A DNA stretch of 64,000 nucleotides from Pseudomonas alkylphenolica (GCF_016009175.1 NZ_JADUCM010000009.1:105052-169051); one strand, 5' to 3'. Positions 49,766-57,964 are shown, counted from the first letter of the stretch. Notes: generated from the letters alone by a model not told the origin. Numbers and translations are program-made.

Positions 49766-51517
49766 ATGGCGCAATTAACAAAGTTATTCGTCATAAGTAG
49801 TGCTTTTTTAGTGGTCCTTCTGATCAGCTGCACTGCGCTGGCTGAAACGTCGCAGATCGTGTCGGAATCTCCTCAAGTCAGTCCGGCGACTGCTGCGCCT
49901 GACGATATCGTTGGTCAAGCGATCCAGGCCGCGTTTGAACCCCTGGAGTCGTCATTTCCTCCCTTGATTACCTCTCGCAAGCATCAGCGCGCGGACATCA
50001 ATCGCGTTGTTCTCGATTTCTATTCCCATCGCAACTATCGCGCCGCCTGGACAGATGGGCGCGATGTCACCCAGTTGCTCAAGAGCCTGAATGACACACA
50101 CGCCGACGGCCTGAACCCGGCGGACTTCCGGGGTGGCGAGTTGGCCGAGGCTCAATTGTTGTTGCAGGCCTCCGCGCCGACGCCAGCGCAAGCGGCGGCT
50201 TTTGATATCGCGCTGACCCGCACCTACATCACCGCGCTTCTGCAATTGCGGCGCGGCAAGGTCAACCCGTCGCGGCTGGATTTTCATTGGAACTTCGACC
50301 CGATCGGTGTTGATCCCCGTGAAGATGTGAACAGTTTCTTTGCTGCCCTGGATGCTCACGATGTAGCCCGTGCGTTCGCCCAGGCTCCGCCGCAAGAGCC
50401 GGTTTATAGCAGCATGCGTGATGCATTGGCGCAGTTGCGTCAGGTTCGTGATGCCGGCGGTTGGCCGAAAGTCGCCGAAGGGCAGTCACTCAAGCCGGGA
50501 ATGGACGGCGCTGTGGTCGCACAGTTGCGTGCCCGTCTGGTGGCCGGTGGTTATCTGGAACCACATAAGGGCAAGCGCAACGATTACGACGATAAAGTCA
50601 TTGCTGCGGTGAAGCAGTATCAGGCCGATCAGTATCTTGGTGTGGATGGCGTGGCTGGCGCGGCGACCCTGGCGGCGCTGAATGTGCCTGTCGAGGCACG
50701 GATTGATCAGGTCCGGGTGAACATGGAACGGGCGCGCTGGCTGCTCTACAAACTCCATGGCACTTTTGTCGTTGTCGATATCGCCGGCTACAAAGTGGCG
50801 TTTTACCGCGACGGTAAACCCATCTGGCGTTCCCGGGTGCAGGTCGGCAAGCCTGTGCGCAGCACCCCGGTGTTTCAGTCCGAGATCACCTACATTACCT
50901 TCAACCCCACCTGGACTGTGCCGCCGACGATTCTGGTCAAGGATATGCTGCCCAAGATTCAGCAGAATCCAGGTTACCTGGCGGCCAGCCGGATCAGGGT
51001 CCTTGATCGGGCTGGCAATGAACTCGATCCGGCGAACGTCGACTGGTATAACGCGCGCGGCCTCACGCTGCGCCAGGATGCCGGCCCTACCAACTCGTTA
51101 GGGCAGGTGGTCATTCGTTTCCCCAACGACTATGCGATTTTCCTGCACGACACGCCGCATCGCGAGTTGTTCGCCAAGTCCGTGCGCACCACCAGCTCCG
51201 GATGTATTCGGGTGGAGAATCCACTGCAGTTGGTCGAGCTGTTGTTCAACGACCCCGTGCGCTGGAACAGCGAGGGGATTCAAAAGCAGTTGGCCAGTGG
51301 CAGGACCGAGAACATCAAGCTTCCGGTCAAGATACCGGTGTTGTTGGCCTATTGGACGGTCGATTTGAGCACCGAGGGGCGGGTGACGTTCAAACCCGAC
51401 ATTTATGGCTACGACACGCCGCTATTGCGGCAGTTGAATCTGCCTTCAAAATTGCCCGCCTTGGCGTTGCCGCAGGCAGAAACGACTATGGTGGTCACAG
51501 GGCAAACCCAGATGTAG
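49766..51517 (+). CDS. L,D-transpeptidase, YcbB/LdtD type
   Basis: This 583-aa protein has an N-terminal signal (MAQLTKLFVISSAFLVVLLISCTALA), possibly a lipoprotein or signal peptide. An L,D-transpeptidase scaffold domain (~75-240) and a peptidoglycan-binding domain (~245-310, MDGAVVAQLRARLVAGGYL ... YLGVDGVAGAATLAALNV) come first. The YkuD catalytic domain ends in HDTPHRELFAKSVRTTSSGC, with His461 and Cys480 spaced exactly as His509 and Cys528 of E. coli YcbB. LdtD makes 3-3 crosslinks under envelope stress and gives beta-lactam tolerance. The ribosome-binding site AAGGA is well placed. An integrase relic starts 75 bp downstream. Confidence 0.9.
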   Translation: MAQLTKLFVISSAFLVVLLISCTALAETSQIVSESPQVSPATAAPDDIVGQAIQAAFEPLESSFPPLITSRKHQRADINRVVLDFYSHRNYRAAWTDGRDVTQLLKSLNDTHADGLNPADFRGGELAEAQLLLQASAPTPAQAAAFDIALTRTYITALLQLRRGKVNPSRLDFHWNFDPIGVDPREDVNSFFAALDAHDVARAFAQAPPQEPVYSSMRDALAQLRQVRDAGGWPKVAEGQSLKPGMDGAVVAQLRARLVAGGYLEPHKGKRNDYDDKVIAAVKQYQADQYLGVDGVAGAATLAALNVPVEARIDQVRVNMERARWLLYKLHGTFVVVDIAGYKVAFYRDGKPIWRSRVQVGKPVRSTPVFQSEITYITFNPTWTVPPTILVKDMLPKIQQNPGYLAASRIRVLDRAGNELDPANVDWYNARGLTLRQDAGPTNSLGQVVIRFPNDYAIFLHDTPHRELFAKSVRTTSSGCIRVENPLQLVELLFNDPVRWNSEGIQKQLASGRTENIKLPVKIPVLLAYWTVDLSTEGRVTFKPDIYGYDTPLLRQLNLPSKLPALALPQAETTMVVTGQTQM

Positions 51518-51591
51518 ACAGCGCGTGAGCAACCAGCAATTGCGGCGCCCAACGATTGGAGCATGCCTTGTGGGCCTGCTTCTGCGTCACG

Positions 51592-51708
51592 CTCAATGTC
51601 TTCCTTCCTCATCACCAGTACGTCCGCTGGACGCTGGCCCGTCAGATACGCCAAATCCATGGCTACGGTCGTCTGAAATCGAACAGGACACGGCTCATCC
51701 TCGCCCGC
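51592..51708 (-). pseudogene. Tyrosine recombinase (integrase) fragment
   Basis: The minus strand reads ...RFQTTVAMDLAYLTGQRPAD and then VLVMRKEDI, the start of the catalytic domain of phage/island integrases (the LTGQRP-x-x-VL motif carries the first catalytic Arg). An in-frame TAG precedes it at 51709-51711, and the similarity stops after ~38 residues. The piece is too short to function and marks a decayed mobile element next to tRNA-Ser. Confidence 0.6.
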
Positions 51709-51818
51709 CTACCGGCAGGCTGAAATATGTGTAGGAAATGTCGGTAACTGCCGGATCGACCGGCGAATCCGGGCTTCAAGTGCTTTCCTAAAGGCTCGCG
51801 TGCAGAGGAACGGATTCC

Positions 51819-52046
51819 ATGAAAGCGCTTGAGGAGATATCCAGGGTGATGAAGCTGGTGACAATGAGGGTGTTACTGGTTGTGGCCTGCGCCAACTGGC
51901 TGCTAGAGGAGCGTGGCGTGCCATGGCACCGGGCAGTGTGGGTTGTTGTCGAGTGTGCCCTTGTGATGCTGACGGTTGCGATCATTGCCGACCTGGTGCG
52001 GTGGTGTGCGGCGACCAAAAAACGGCAGGCTCGAGGGGAGGCTTGA
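51819..52046 (+). CDS. Small membrane protein, 75 aa, unknown
   Basis: The ATG at 51819 has AGAGGAA eight bases upstream. Two hydrophobic segments (VTMRVLLVVACANWLL and VWVVVECALVMLTVAIIADLV) flank a short polar turn (EERGVPWHR), and the tail KKRQARGEA is basic. No family is recognised. It sits in the accessory interval between the integrase relic and the HEAT-like gene. Confidence 0.55.
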   Translation: MKALEEISRVMKLVTMRVLLVVACANWLLEERGVPWHRAVWVVVECALVMLTVAIIADLVRWCAATKKRQARGEA

Positions 52047-52114
52047 GAGACTGCCAGTACGAGTGGAACCCCACAGGGTTTCAAATGCTTACTTAACGTT
52101 AGAAGGAAAGTTGG

Positions 52115-52336
52115 ATGGCAACTCCATTTGAATCAATTCAGCAACTGATCAAAACCATGAATGGATCTTCGTCGATCTCGACTGAGATTAAGGCCGCAGC
52201 CGCAGAAGGTCTTGGCTACGCAGGGGGAGCAGACGCGAGGGCGGCGCTGATCAAAGTAATCAATGGAAGCTCTTCAATATCCGTTGAAGTGAAGGCCGCA
52301 GCCGCCAAGGCGCTGGGGCATGCGGCTAGTCGCTGA
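52115..52336 (+). CDS. 73-aa protein of two HEAT-like repeats
   Basis: The ATG at 52115 has a strong AAGGAAAG site. The protein is an internal duplication: NGSSSISTEIKAAAAEGLGYA (residues ~16-36, here split as NGSSSIS-TEIKAAAAEGLG) and NGSSSISVEVKAAAAKALG (~50-68) have a 34-residue period. The alternation of small and hydrophobic residues (IKAAAAEGLGYAG, ALIKVI) fits PBS-lyase/HEAT-like helical repeats, which usually bind protein partners. Two repeats alone are far below the usual number, so it may cap or oligomerise. I know no characterised homologue. Confidence 0.7.
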   Translation: MATPFESIQQLIKTMNGSSSISTEIKAAAAEGLGYAGGADARAALIKVINGSSSISVEVKAAAAKALGHAASR

Positions 52337-52355
52337 AAAAGATTCGGCTTGATAA

Positions 52356-52478
52356 AGTTCTGCTGAACGCCGATGGGGTCAGGGTGATACTTACCCTGGC
52401 CCTGGTGATTACTGGTTGGCGCCGTATGGACCATCTCCGGACGTGAATCGCTATGGCGTCGCCAAAGCACTTACCTGA
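52356..52478 (+). pseudogene. Coding-like tail without start, possible gene relic
   Basis: After an in-frame TAA at 52353, the plus strand reads WGQGDTYPGPGDYWLAPYGP and then SPDVNRYGVAKALT before a stop. The residue composition looks protein-like, but there is no start codon or upstream domain. It may be the end of a gene broken by a frameshift near the GGGG run at 52375, or chance. Confidence 0.2.
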
Positions 52479-52674
52479 ATGGCAACTGCCTCGAGTCCGT
52501 CACCAGCACGGGTTGAACAAAACCTTCGATATCACCCTCCAGCCACGCCTCTGAGTCGTTTAGCTTTTTGTATTTCAACCGCATGTTGACGGATTTGGAC
52601 ACGTCGATGAAGGCCGCATTTCGCTCCGGCCCATACGCTCTCACCCACACCGATTCCGTGCGATTATCGGTCAC
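52471..52674 (-). CDS. 67-aa conserved-looking hypothetical protein
   Basis: The frame starts with GTG at 52674 (TDNRTESVWVRAYGPERNAAF follows), with a purine-rich GAAGAGA upstream. The 67 residues are balanced and soluble-looking, with WVRAYGPERNAAFIDVSKSV and GDIEGFVQPVLVTDSRQLP. No domain is recognised. It is divergent from the iclR-type gene, and the palindrome at 52689-52710 lies between them. Confidence 0.5.
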   Translation of the reverse strand: MTDNRTESVWVRAYGPERNAAFIDVSKSVNMRLKYKKLNDSEAWLEGDIEGFVQPVLVTDSRQLPFR

Positions 52675-52688
52675 CGTCTCTTCTCATA

Positions 52689-52710
52689 AATTATCGACAT
52701 AGTGATAATT
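52689..52710. promoter_or_regulatory. Inverted repeat before iclR-type gene, candidate operator
   Basis: AATTATC-N8-GATAATT has perfect 7-bp arms ending 5 bp before the regulator start codon and 15 bp before the divergent small gene. Its size and position suit autorepression by the IclR-family protein. Confidence 0.5.
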
Positions 52711-52715
52711 CTGTC

Positions 52716-53459
52716 ATGGATGTGAAAACAGCAGCCCGTGTATTCGACGTGATCAACTTGTTTGCCGAAGTCCGGCAGCCGATGACCTACAGCGAAATTG
52801 CACGCCGAACCGAGATTCCCCTGTCCAGTTGCCATGCGCTGCTGCAGACCATGGTGGCCAAGGGTTTCCTTTATGCCCCCGGGGTCAAGGCTGGCTATTA
52901 CCCGACTCAACGCTTGTTGCACGTCGCCCGCGACATCTGCAGTCAGGACCCCCTGGCCCTTGTGTTCCAGCCACTTTTGGCGGGCCTGCGCGATGCCACT
53001 GGCGAGACCGCCGCGCTGGCGACGCTGGCGGGCAACCGGGTGGTGTACCTGGAAGTGGTCGAGTCACGGCAGAAGATCCGCTACAGCGACGAGCCGGGTG
53101 GCTTTATGTACGTGCACGTCAGCGCAGCCGGCAAGGCGCTGCTGGGGGCGTTGAGCGTCAAGGCGCGCCGGCGTCTGCTCGACAGCTGCGAGCCCTTGCC
53201 GCTATCGACCGACGGCTCGGCCACCGAGCGTGGTGTCTTGGAGCAGGAGATCGAGCAAGGCCTTGAGGACGGCTGGCACCGCTCTACGGGGGAGAACGTG
53301 GAGGATGTGGCGGCAGTAGCCCGCGGCTTCCTGATCAATGGCGAGCCTTTCGCGTTGGTCATCGCCGGCCCCAAGGCCCGGCTGCTGAAACATGAACACA
53401 GCACCGTCGAGGCACTGCTGGAAACCTATAAGCAAATCCCTGCATCACTGCTTGGCTGA
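52716..53459 (+). CDS. IclR-family transcriptional regulator
   Basis: The 247-aa protein has an N-terminal winged helix (~5-60; RVFDVINLFAEVRQPMTYSEIARRT, LSSCHALLQTMVAKGFL). The C-terminal IclR effector-binding domain (~75-240) carries MYVHVSAAGKALLGAL and the late NGEPFALVIAGPKARL. IclR proteins commonly control aromatic or organic-acid catabolism next door. Here the downstream genes are an AtoE-type transporter and two small enzymes, so they are its likely targets. Confidence 0.92.
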   Translation: MDVKTAARVFDVINLFAEVRQPMTYSEIARRTEIPLSSCHALLQTMVAKGFLYAPGVKAGYYPTQRLLHVARDICSQDPLALVFQPLLAGLRDATGETAALATLAGNRVVYLEVVESRQKIRYSDEPGGFMYVHVSAAGKALLGALSVKARRRLLDSCEPLPLSTDGSATERGVLEQEIEQGLEDGWHRSTGENVEDVAAVARGFLINGEPFALVIAGPKARLLKHEHSTVEALLETYKQIPASLLG

Positions 53460-53594
53460 ACGTCCCTGGTGGATGTAGGCGGGTGGGGCGGGGTTTAAAA
53501 GCAGCGTGCCTGAAGGCGCTGGCAACACCGGCGCACAGGGTTTAACTGCACGCATCTCGTGTCCAACACCTACTACAACAACAGAGATTCATCC

Positions 53595-54920
53595 ATGCAA
53601 AAGATCACCAACTTCTTCACCGAGCTGATGCGTCGGTATCTGCCCGATCCTTTTGTCTTTGCCATTGGCCTGACCCTGCTCACCATGCTCCTGGCTGTCG
53701 TCGTACAGAACCAGGCGATTACCGCATTGACCACCAGTTGGGGCTCGGGGTTTTGGGCATTGCTGGCGTTCACCACGCAAATGGCGGTGATTCTCGCGAT
53801 GGGCTATGTGTTGGCAACCGCGCCGCTGACCGAGCGCTTGCTCGATCGCCTGGTGGTACGTGTCAGCGACCCGCGCATGGCGATCATCGTCGCTACCCTG
53901 GTAGGCGGTATTGGTAGCTATTTGAACTGGGGTTTTGGCCTGGTGGTGGGTGGCGTCGTCGCGCGCAAGCTCGCGCTGCACGTCAAAGGCGTGCATTACC
54001 CGCTGATTATTGCCTCGGCCTACAGCGGTTTCACCCTGTATGGCCTGGGGCTGTCGGCGAGCATCCCGGTGCTGATCTCCACCAAGGGCCACCCGATGCA
54101 GGATCAGATGGGGGTGATCCCTCTGTCGGAAACCATCTTCTCGCCGGCCATGCTGCTGACCAGCCTGGTGGTGGTCGTCACGCTGCCGCTGCTCAATGCA
54201 TGGCTGCATCCCAAGGCAGGCCAGCCGGTCAAGGAACTCGAACGCAACGTGCCGGTGGAGAAGCCAGCCGCGCCGGTGCTGGACATTGATGAAGACAATA
54301 CTTTTGCCAGCCGTCTGAACAACAGCCGCCTGCTGAGTTACCTGATCGGCCTGATCGGCATGGGTTACGTGGGGTTGCACTTCTACGAGGGCGGCTCGGT
54401 CGACCTTAACCTGATCAACTTCTTCATCCTGTTCCTGGGCATCATCCTGCTCGGCACACCGATCCAGTACGTCGAAAAACTCAACGAAGGCATTCGCACC
54501 ATTGGCGGGATCATCCTGCAGTACCCCTTCTACGCCGGCATCATGGCAATCATGGCTGCCTCGGGGCTGGTGAACACCTTCTCCCATGCATTTACCCAGG
54601 TGGCCACGCCCGAGACGCTGCCTTTCTGGGGGTTGCTGAGCTCCTTTGTGATCAACTTTTTCGCCCCCTCCGGTGGCGGCCACTGGATGGTGCAAGGGCC
54701 TTTCATGATCGAGGCAGCCAAGACCCTGGGTGCCTCCGTCAGCCACACCGCAATGGCGGTCATGCTGGGCAATGCCTGGAACGATCTGGTCCAGCCGTTC
54801 TGGATCCTGCCGGCGTTGGCGCTTTCCAAGCTCAAGCTCAAGGACATCATGGGCTACACCGTAATCATGATGATCTGGGTCGGCCTGGTGTATGCGGTTG
54901 CCATTCTTGCCTGGGCCTGA
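53595..54920 (+). CDS. atoE: Short-chain fatty acid transporter, AtoE family
   Basis: The start is ATG 53595 (MQKITNFFTELMRRYLPDPF), giving 441 aa with about 11-12 membrane spans. Segments FVFAIGLTLLTMLLAVVVQNQAI, GSYLNWGFGLVVGGVVARKLAL and SGGGHWMVQGPFMIEAAKTLG are typical of the family that imports acetoacetate and butyrate-like acids. The acyl-CoA transferase genes usual for an ato operon are absent, so the real substrate may be another small organic acid. It is followed by two small genes in an apparent operon. Confidence 0.88.
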   Translation: MQKITNFFTELMRRYLPDPFVFAIGLTLLTMLLAVVVQNQAITALTTSWGSGFWALLAFTTQMAVILAMGYVLATAPLTERLLDRLVVRVSDPRMAIIVATLVGGIGSYLNWGFGLVVGGVVARKLALHVKGVHYPLIIASAYSGFTLYGLGLSASIPVLISTKGHPMQDQMGVIPLSETIFSPAMLLTSLVVVVTLPLLNAWLHPKAGQPVKELERNVPVEKPAAPVLDIDEDNTFASRLNNSRLLSYLIGLIGMGYVGLHFYEGGSVDLNLINFFILFLGIILLGTPIQYVEKLNEGIRTIGGIILQYPFYAGIMAIMAASGLVNTFSHAFTQVATPETLPFWGLLSSFVINFFAPSGGGHWMVQGPFMIEAAKTLGASVSHTAMAVMLGNAWNDLVQPFWILPALALSKLKLKDIMGYTVIMMIWVGLVYAVAILAWA

Positions 54921-54947
54921 GCCCGGCTTTCAACCAAGGAGAAACCC

Positions 54948-55232
54948 ATGCTGTTTCTGGTTCACATGCAAGTGCGGATTCCGCCTGATGCCGACAAGGC
55001 TTTCACCGATGCGCTCAAGGCCGAGGAGAAAGCCTTCTCGCAGCAGCTACAGCGCGACGGCAAATGGCGGCACTTGTGGCGAGTGGCGGGCGAGTATGCG
55101 AACTACAGCGTGTTCGATGTCGGCTCCAACGACGAGCTGCACGAGGTGCTCAGTGCATTGCCGCTGTTCCCGTACATGCAGATCAGCGTGACACCCCTGG
55201 CTCAGCACCCATCTGCCATTGCGACCAACTGA
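54948..55232 (+). CDS. Muconolactone delta-isomerase-like protein
   Basis: This 94-aa alpha+beta (ferredoxin-like) protein of the CatC family begins MLFLVHMQVRIPPDADKAF. In beta-ketoadipate degradation CatC isomerises muconolactone. Core motifs RDGKWRHLWRVAGEYANYSVFDV and HEVLSALPLFPYMQISVTPLA match the family. It starts 27 bp after atoE with AAGGAGAA before the ATG. No catA/catB/pcaD genes are nearby, so it may act on a different lactone. Confidence 0.85.
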   Translation: MLFLVHMQVRIPPDADKAFTDALKAEEKAFSQQLQRDGKWRHLWRVAGEYANYSVFDVGSNDELHEVLSALPLFPYMQISVTPLAQHPSAIATN

Positions 55233-55244
55233 GGCATAGTTGCC

Positions 55245-55547
55245 ATGCCCTTTCTGATCGAGACCTTCGACAAGCCCGGTCATGCCCAGGTACGCGCGCG
55301 GGAACGCGACGTCCACCTGGCGTTCCTTGAGCGGCACAAAGCGTTGTTGCTGGCCTGTGGCGCCAAGCTGAGCGACGAGGGCGGTGATGCGGGCGGTGGT
55401 GTGTACATCGTTGATGTGGACAGCCGCGAAGCAGCCGAACGTTTCATTTCCCTGGACCCGTTCAGCCTGGCGGGGCTGTTCGAGCGCGTGACCATCATCC
55501 GCTGGCGTAAAGCCTATCTGGACGGTCAGTGCCGCCTCGGTGGCTGA
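55245..55547 (+). CDS. YciI-like protein
   Basis: The 100-aa protein starts MPFLIETFDKPGHAQVRARER and has the ferredoxin-like YciI fold with HLAFLERHKALLLACGAKLS and the Asp-rich turn SLDPFSLAGLFERVTIIRWR. The His and Asp of this family have been proposed as catalytic, as in chloromuconolactone dehalogenase-related proteins. It lies 12 bp after the CatC-like gene. The pair recalls lactone-processing pathways; exact function unknown. Confidence 0.85.
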   Translation: MPFLIETFDKPGHAQVRARERDVHLAFLERHKALLLACGAKLSDEGGDAGGGVYIVDVDSREAAERFISLDPFSLAGLFERVTIIRWRKAYLDGQCRLGG

Positions 55548-55624
55548 TGCCCCCGGCGTCAAAATCAGACCCTCGATGTTGCTGATTTTCAGGCACCATC
55601 CATCGATTGGGGTGGCGGACTGAG

Positions 55625-55655
55625 GCGCGGTTCGGTAAGGTCCGCGCTTTTTTTT
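55625..55655 (+). terminator. Terminator after YciI-like gene
   Basis: GCGCGG (55625-55630) and CCGCGC (55642-55647) with an 11-nt loop are followed by eight T. It ends the iclR-side operon 78 bp after its last stop. Confidence 0.82.
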
Positions 55656-55673
55656 GATGGGCAGGAGCGCCAG

Positions 55674-55814
55674 ATGAGCAGCAGAACACTTTCGGTAATT
55701 TTCGGTCTGGCCCTGGTTGCCGCATCCACGACCACCGCGTACTGCGCCTACGAAACAAGCCAGATCGTGCTGAAGACCTATTACATCGGTTTCGAAACTA
55801 CCCAGCAGATCTGA
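55674..55814 (+). CDS. 46-aa small exported or membrane peptide, unknown
   Basis: The ATG at 55674 has AGGAG six bases upstream. The 46-residue product begins MSSRTLSVIFGLALVAASTT, which reads as a signal peptide or single membrane anchor. Then come TAYCAYETSQIVLKTYYI and GFETTQQI, rich in Tyr and Thr with one Cys. It lies between a terminator and a long hairpin, so it is probably transcribed alone. No family is recognised. Confidence 0.55.
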   Translation: MSSRTLSVIFGLALVAASTTTAYCAYETSQIVLKTYYIGFETTQQI

Positions 55815-55829
55815 TTGCGACCTCGGAAT

Positions 55830-55882
55830 GGTTCACCCTCTCAGCATCCCGCAGTATCGCTCAGGGTCAGAGAGGGTGAGCC
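55830..55882. repeat. Long inverted repeat downstream of small peptide gene
   Basis: GGTTCACCCTCTC (55830-55842) and GAGAGGGTGAGCC (55870-55882) are 13-bp arms with one mismatch and a 27-nt loop. No T-run follows. It separates the small gene from the converging MCP gene. Confidence 0.6.
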
Positions 55883-55913
55883 ATGCCAGCCACATCGGTT
55901 GTGATCGTCTGCG

Positions 55914-57536
55914 TTAAACCACAAACCTCATCACCAGACCGTTAAGCGACACCGCCAGGCGAGACAGGTCCTGACTGGCCGCGCTGGTTTGTTTTGCACC
56001 GGTGGCGGTCTGCGCCGCCAGGTCGCGGATGTTGGCGAGGTTGCCATCCACTTCCCGGGCGACCTGTGCCTGCTGCTCGGCAGCGCTGGCGATCACCAGA
56101 TTGCGTTCGTTGATCTGGGTGAACGACGAAGCCATCTGGTCGAGCGCCTGGCCCGCGGCGTGGGCCACGTCGAGCGTGTCGCGCGCGTGGGTGTTGCTGC
56201 CTTTCATGGCATTCACCGCTGCCACGGTGCCTTCTTCGATGGCCATGACCAGTTGTTCGATTTCCTGGGTCGAGCGCTGGGTCCGGTGGGCCAGGCTGCG
56301 CACCTCATCGGCGACCACTGCAAAGCCACGACCTGCCTCGCCGGCCCTGGCCGCTTCGATGGCGGCGTTGAGTGCGAGCAAGTTGGTTTGCTCGGCCACC
56401 GTGCGAATCACATCGACGACCTGGCTGATGTCGCGTACCCGGCCTGCCAGGCTTTCTACCTCGCCAGCGGTTGCGGTTACGCCGTTGGCCAGTTCGGCAA
56501 TGGCGTCGACGGTACGCAAGACCTGCTGGCGGCCTTGCTGCGCGGTCAGATCGGAGGTGCGGGTGGCGTCGGCGGTGGAGCTCGCGTTGCGGGCGACGTC
56601 TTCGGCGGCGCTGGTCATTTCGTTGATCGCAGTGGCCGCTTGCTCGATTTCGCCATTTTGCTGATTCAGCCCACGGCTGGCATCTTCGGTTACGGCACTC
56701 AACTCCTCTGCCGCAGACGCCAGCTGGTTGGACGATTCGGCGATGGCCATGATGGTGCTGCGCAGGTTGCTCTGCATGGTCGCCAAGGCGCTCATCAGGC
56801 GTGCAGGCTCATCGTTGCCATAAGCCACGACGGGGGTGGTGAGGTTGCCGGTGGCCACGGTCTCGGCCAGTTGCACCGATTGGCGCAGCGGCAGGACGAT
56901 ACTGCGAATCAAGCTGACCGCTACAACGCATGACGCCAGTGCAACGAGCAACAACGCGGCGATAACGCCGCTGCGCGCACTTTTGAACACGTCGACGCTG
57001 TTGGCGGCCGCCTGATTGGCACCACGGTTGTTCAGCTCGATCAGCTCGGCGAGTGCCTTGCTCAACTCGTCTGCGCGCGGGTTCATTTCGCCGTTGATCA
57101 GGTTGCGGGCTTCATCGAGTTGATTCTTGCGCGACAAGTCGATGACTTTGACCTGCAGCGCCATATAGGCAGCTTCGGCCGCCTTGAAGCGCTCGTACAG
57201 CACCCGGTCTTCATCGAGGATGATGGTTTTCTCGTACTCCGCCATCGCTTTGCGGGTTTCAGCCTTGAGCACGTCGATCTTGCTGTAGTTCTGCTCAAGG
57301 GTTGCCGGGTCGCGGCTGATCATGATGCGCAGGGTCAGGGCACGGATACGTTGTACGTTTTGCGCGCCCTGGCTCAAGACCATGACGCCGGGTAGCCAGT
57401 CATCACTTATCTGTCGCGTGCTTTCTCGCATGTCCTCCAGTTTTATCAGCGCGAAAATTCCCAAGACTGCGGTTAGCGCAGTTACCAGAGTAAAACCAAT
57501 GGATGCACGCCAGGCGATATTGATTTTTCTGAACAT
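55914..57536 (-). CDS. Methyl-accepting chemotaxis protein, four-helix-bundle sensor
   Basis: This 540-aa chemoreceptor has TM1 (~10-30), a periplasmic four-helix-bundle ligand domain (~35-188; 4HB_MCP type), TM2 (~190-212), HAMP (~213-265) and the cytoplasmic signalling domain. The kinase-control tip [32 protein letters not shown] is canonical. The ligand is unknown. There is no C-terminal CheR/CheB-tethering pentapeptide (it ends GLVMRFVV). It is monocistronic, close to catabolic genes. Confidence 0.94.
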   Translation of the reverse strand: MFRKINIAWRASIGFTLVTALTAVLGIFALIKLEDMRESTRQISDDWLPGVMVLSQGAQNVQRIRALTLRIMISRDPATLEQNYSKIDVLKAETRKAMAEYEKTIILDEDRVLYERFKAAEAAYMALQVKVIDLSRKNQLDEARNLINGEMNPRADELSKALAELIELNNRGANQAAANSVDVFKSARSGVIAALLLVALASCVVAVSLIRSIVLPLRQSVQLAETVATGNLTTPVVAYGNDEPARLMSALATMQSNLRSTIMAIAESSNQLASAAEELSAVTEDASRGLNQQNGEIEQAATAINEMTSAAEDVARNASSTADATRTSDLTAQQGRQQVLRTVDAIAELANGVTATAGEVESLAGRVRDISQVVDVIRTVAEQTNLLALNAAIEAARAGEAGRGFAVVADEVRSLAHRTQRSTQEIEQLVMAIEEGTVAAVNAMKGSNTHARDTLDVAHAAGQALDQMASSFTQINERNLVIASAAEQQAQVAREVDGNLANIRDLAAQTATGAKQTSAASQDLSRLAVSLNGLVMRFVV

Positions 57537-57768
57537 ATTATTCTTCTTGTGGGCGAGCGGAGGTCGTTTATAGAGTTGCCTTCGATGTGGCTGGCGACTG
57601 ATTTATCTACGCGCTTTTTCTGAAATCGACTTTTCTTTCGACGTCATTTGCTTTTCTTTCCGTGACAAATTGTCGCCAGCACACAGGTTGCCGACTGTCC
57701 CCACCCACACGGAACCCCCCGGATAGAGGGGTAAAATAGGTGTGCTACCTCATCAGAAGGAGCCGCAC

Positions 57769-57960
57769 ATGGACACCGCCCAGCTGAATCAACCGTTGTC
57801 GGCGCAAGCCGTCTGGGATCAGTACTTCTGCGCAGCGCTGATTGCCGAAAGCAATCTGACCGCACCGGTGGTAGGAGGCGCCACGCATGAAGACCGGCAG
57901 AATCTGCTGATAGAACGGGCCAAAGCGCTCGCTGACAAAATGATGGAAAACAGGAAATAG
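57769..57960 (+). CDS. 63-aa hypothetical protein
   Basis: The start is ATG 57769 (MDTAQLNQPLSAQAVWDQY), chosen because AAGGAG lies seven bases upstream. The 63 residues are predicted helical (LLIERAKALADKMMENRK at the end). No domain is recognised. A TAAAAT -10-like box lies ~35 bp upstream. A terminator follows immediately, and the TetR gene converges. Confidence 0.6.
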   Translation: MDTAQLNQPLSAQAVWDQYFCAALIAESNLTAPVVGGATHEDRQNLLIERAKALADKMMENRK

Positions 57961-57964
57961 CCTT

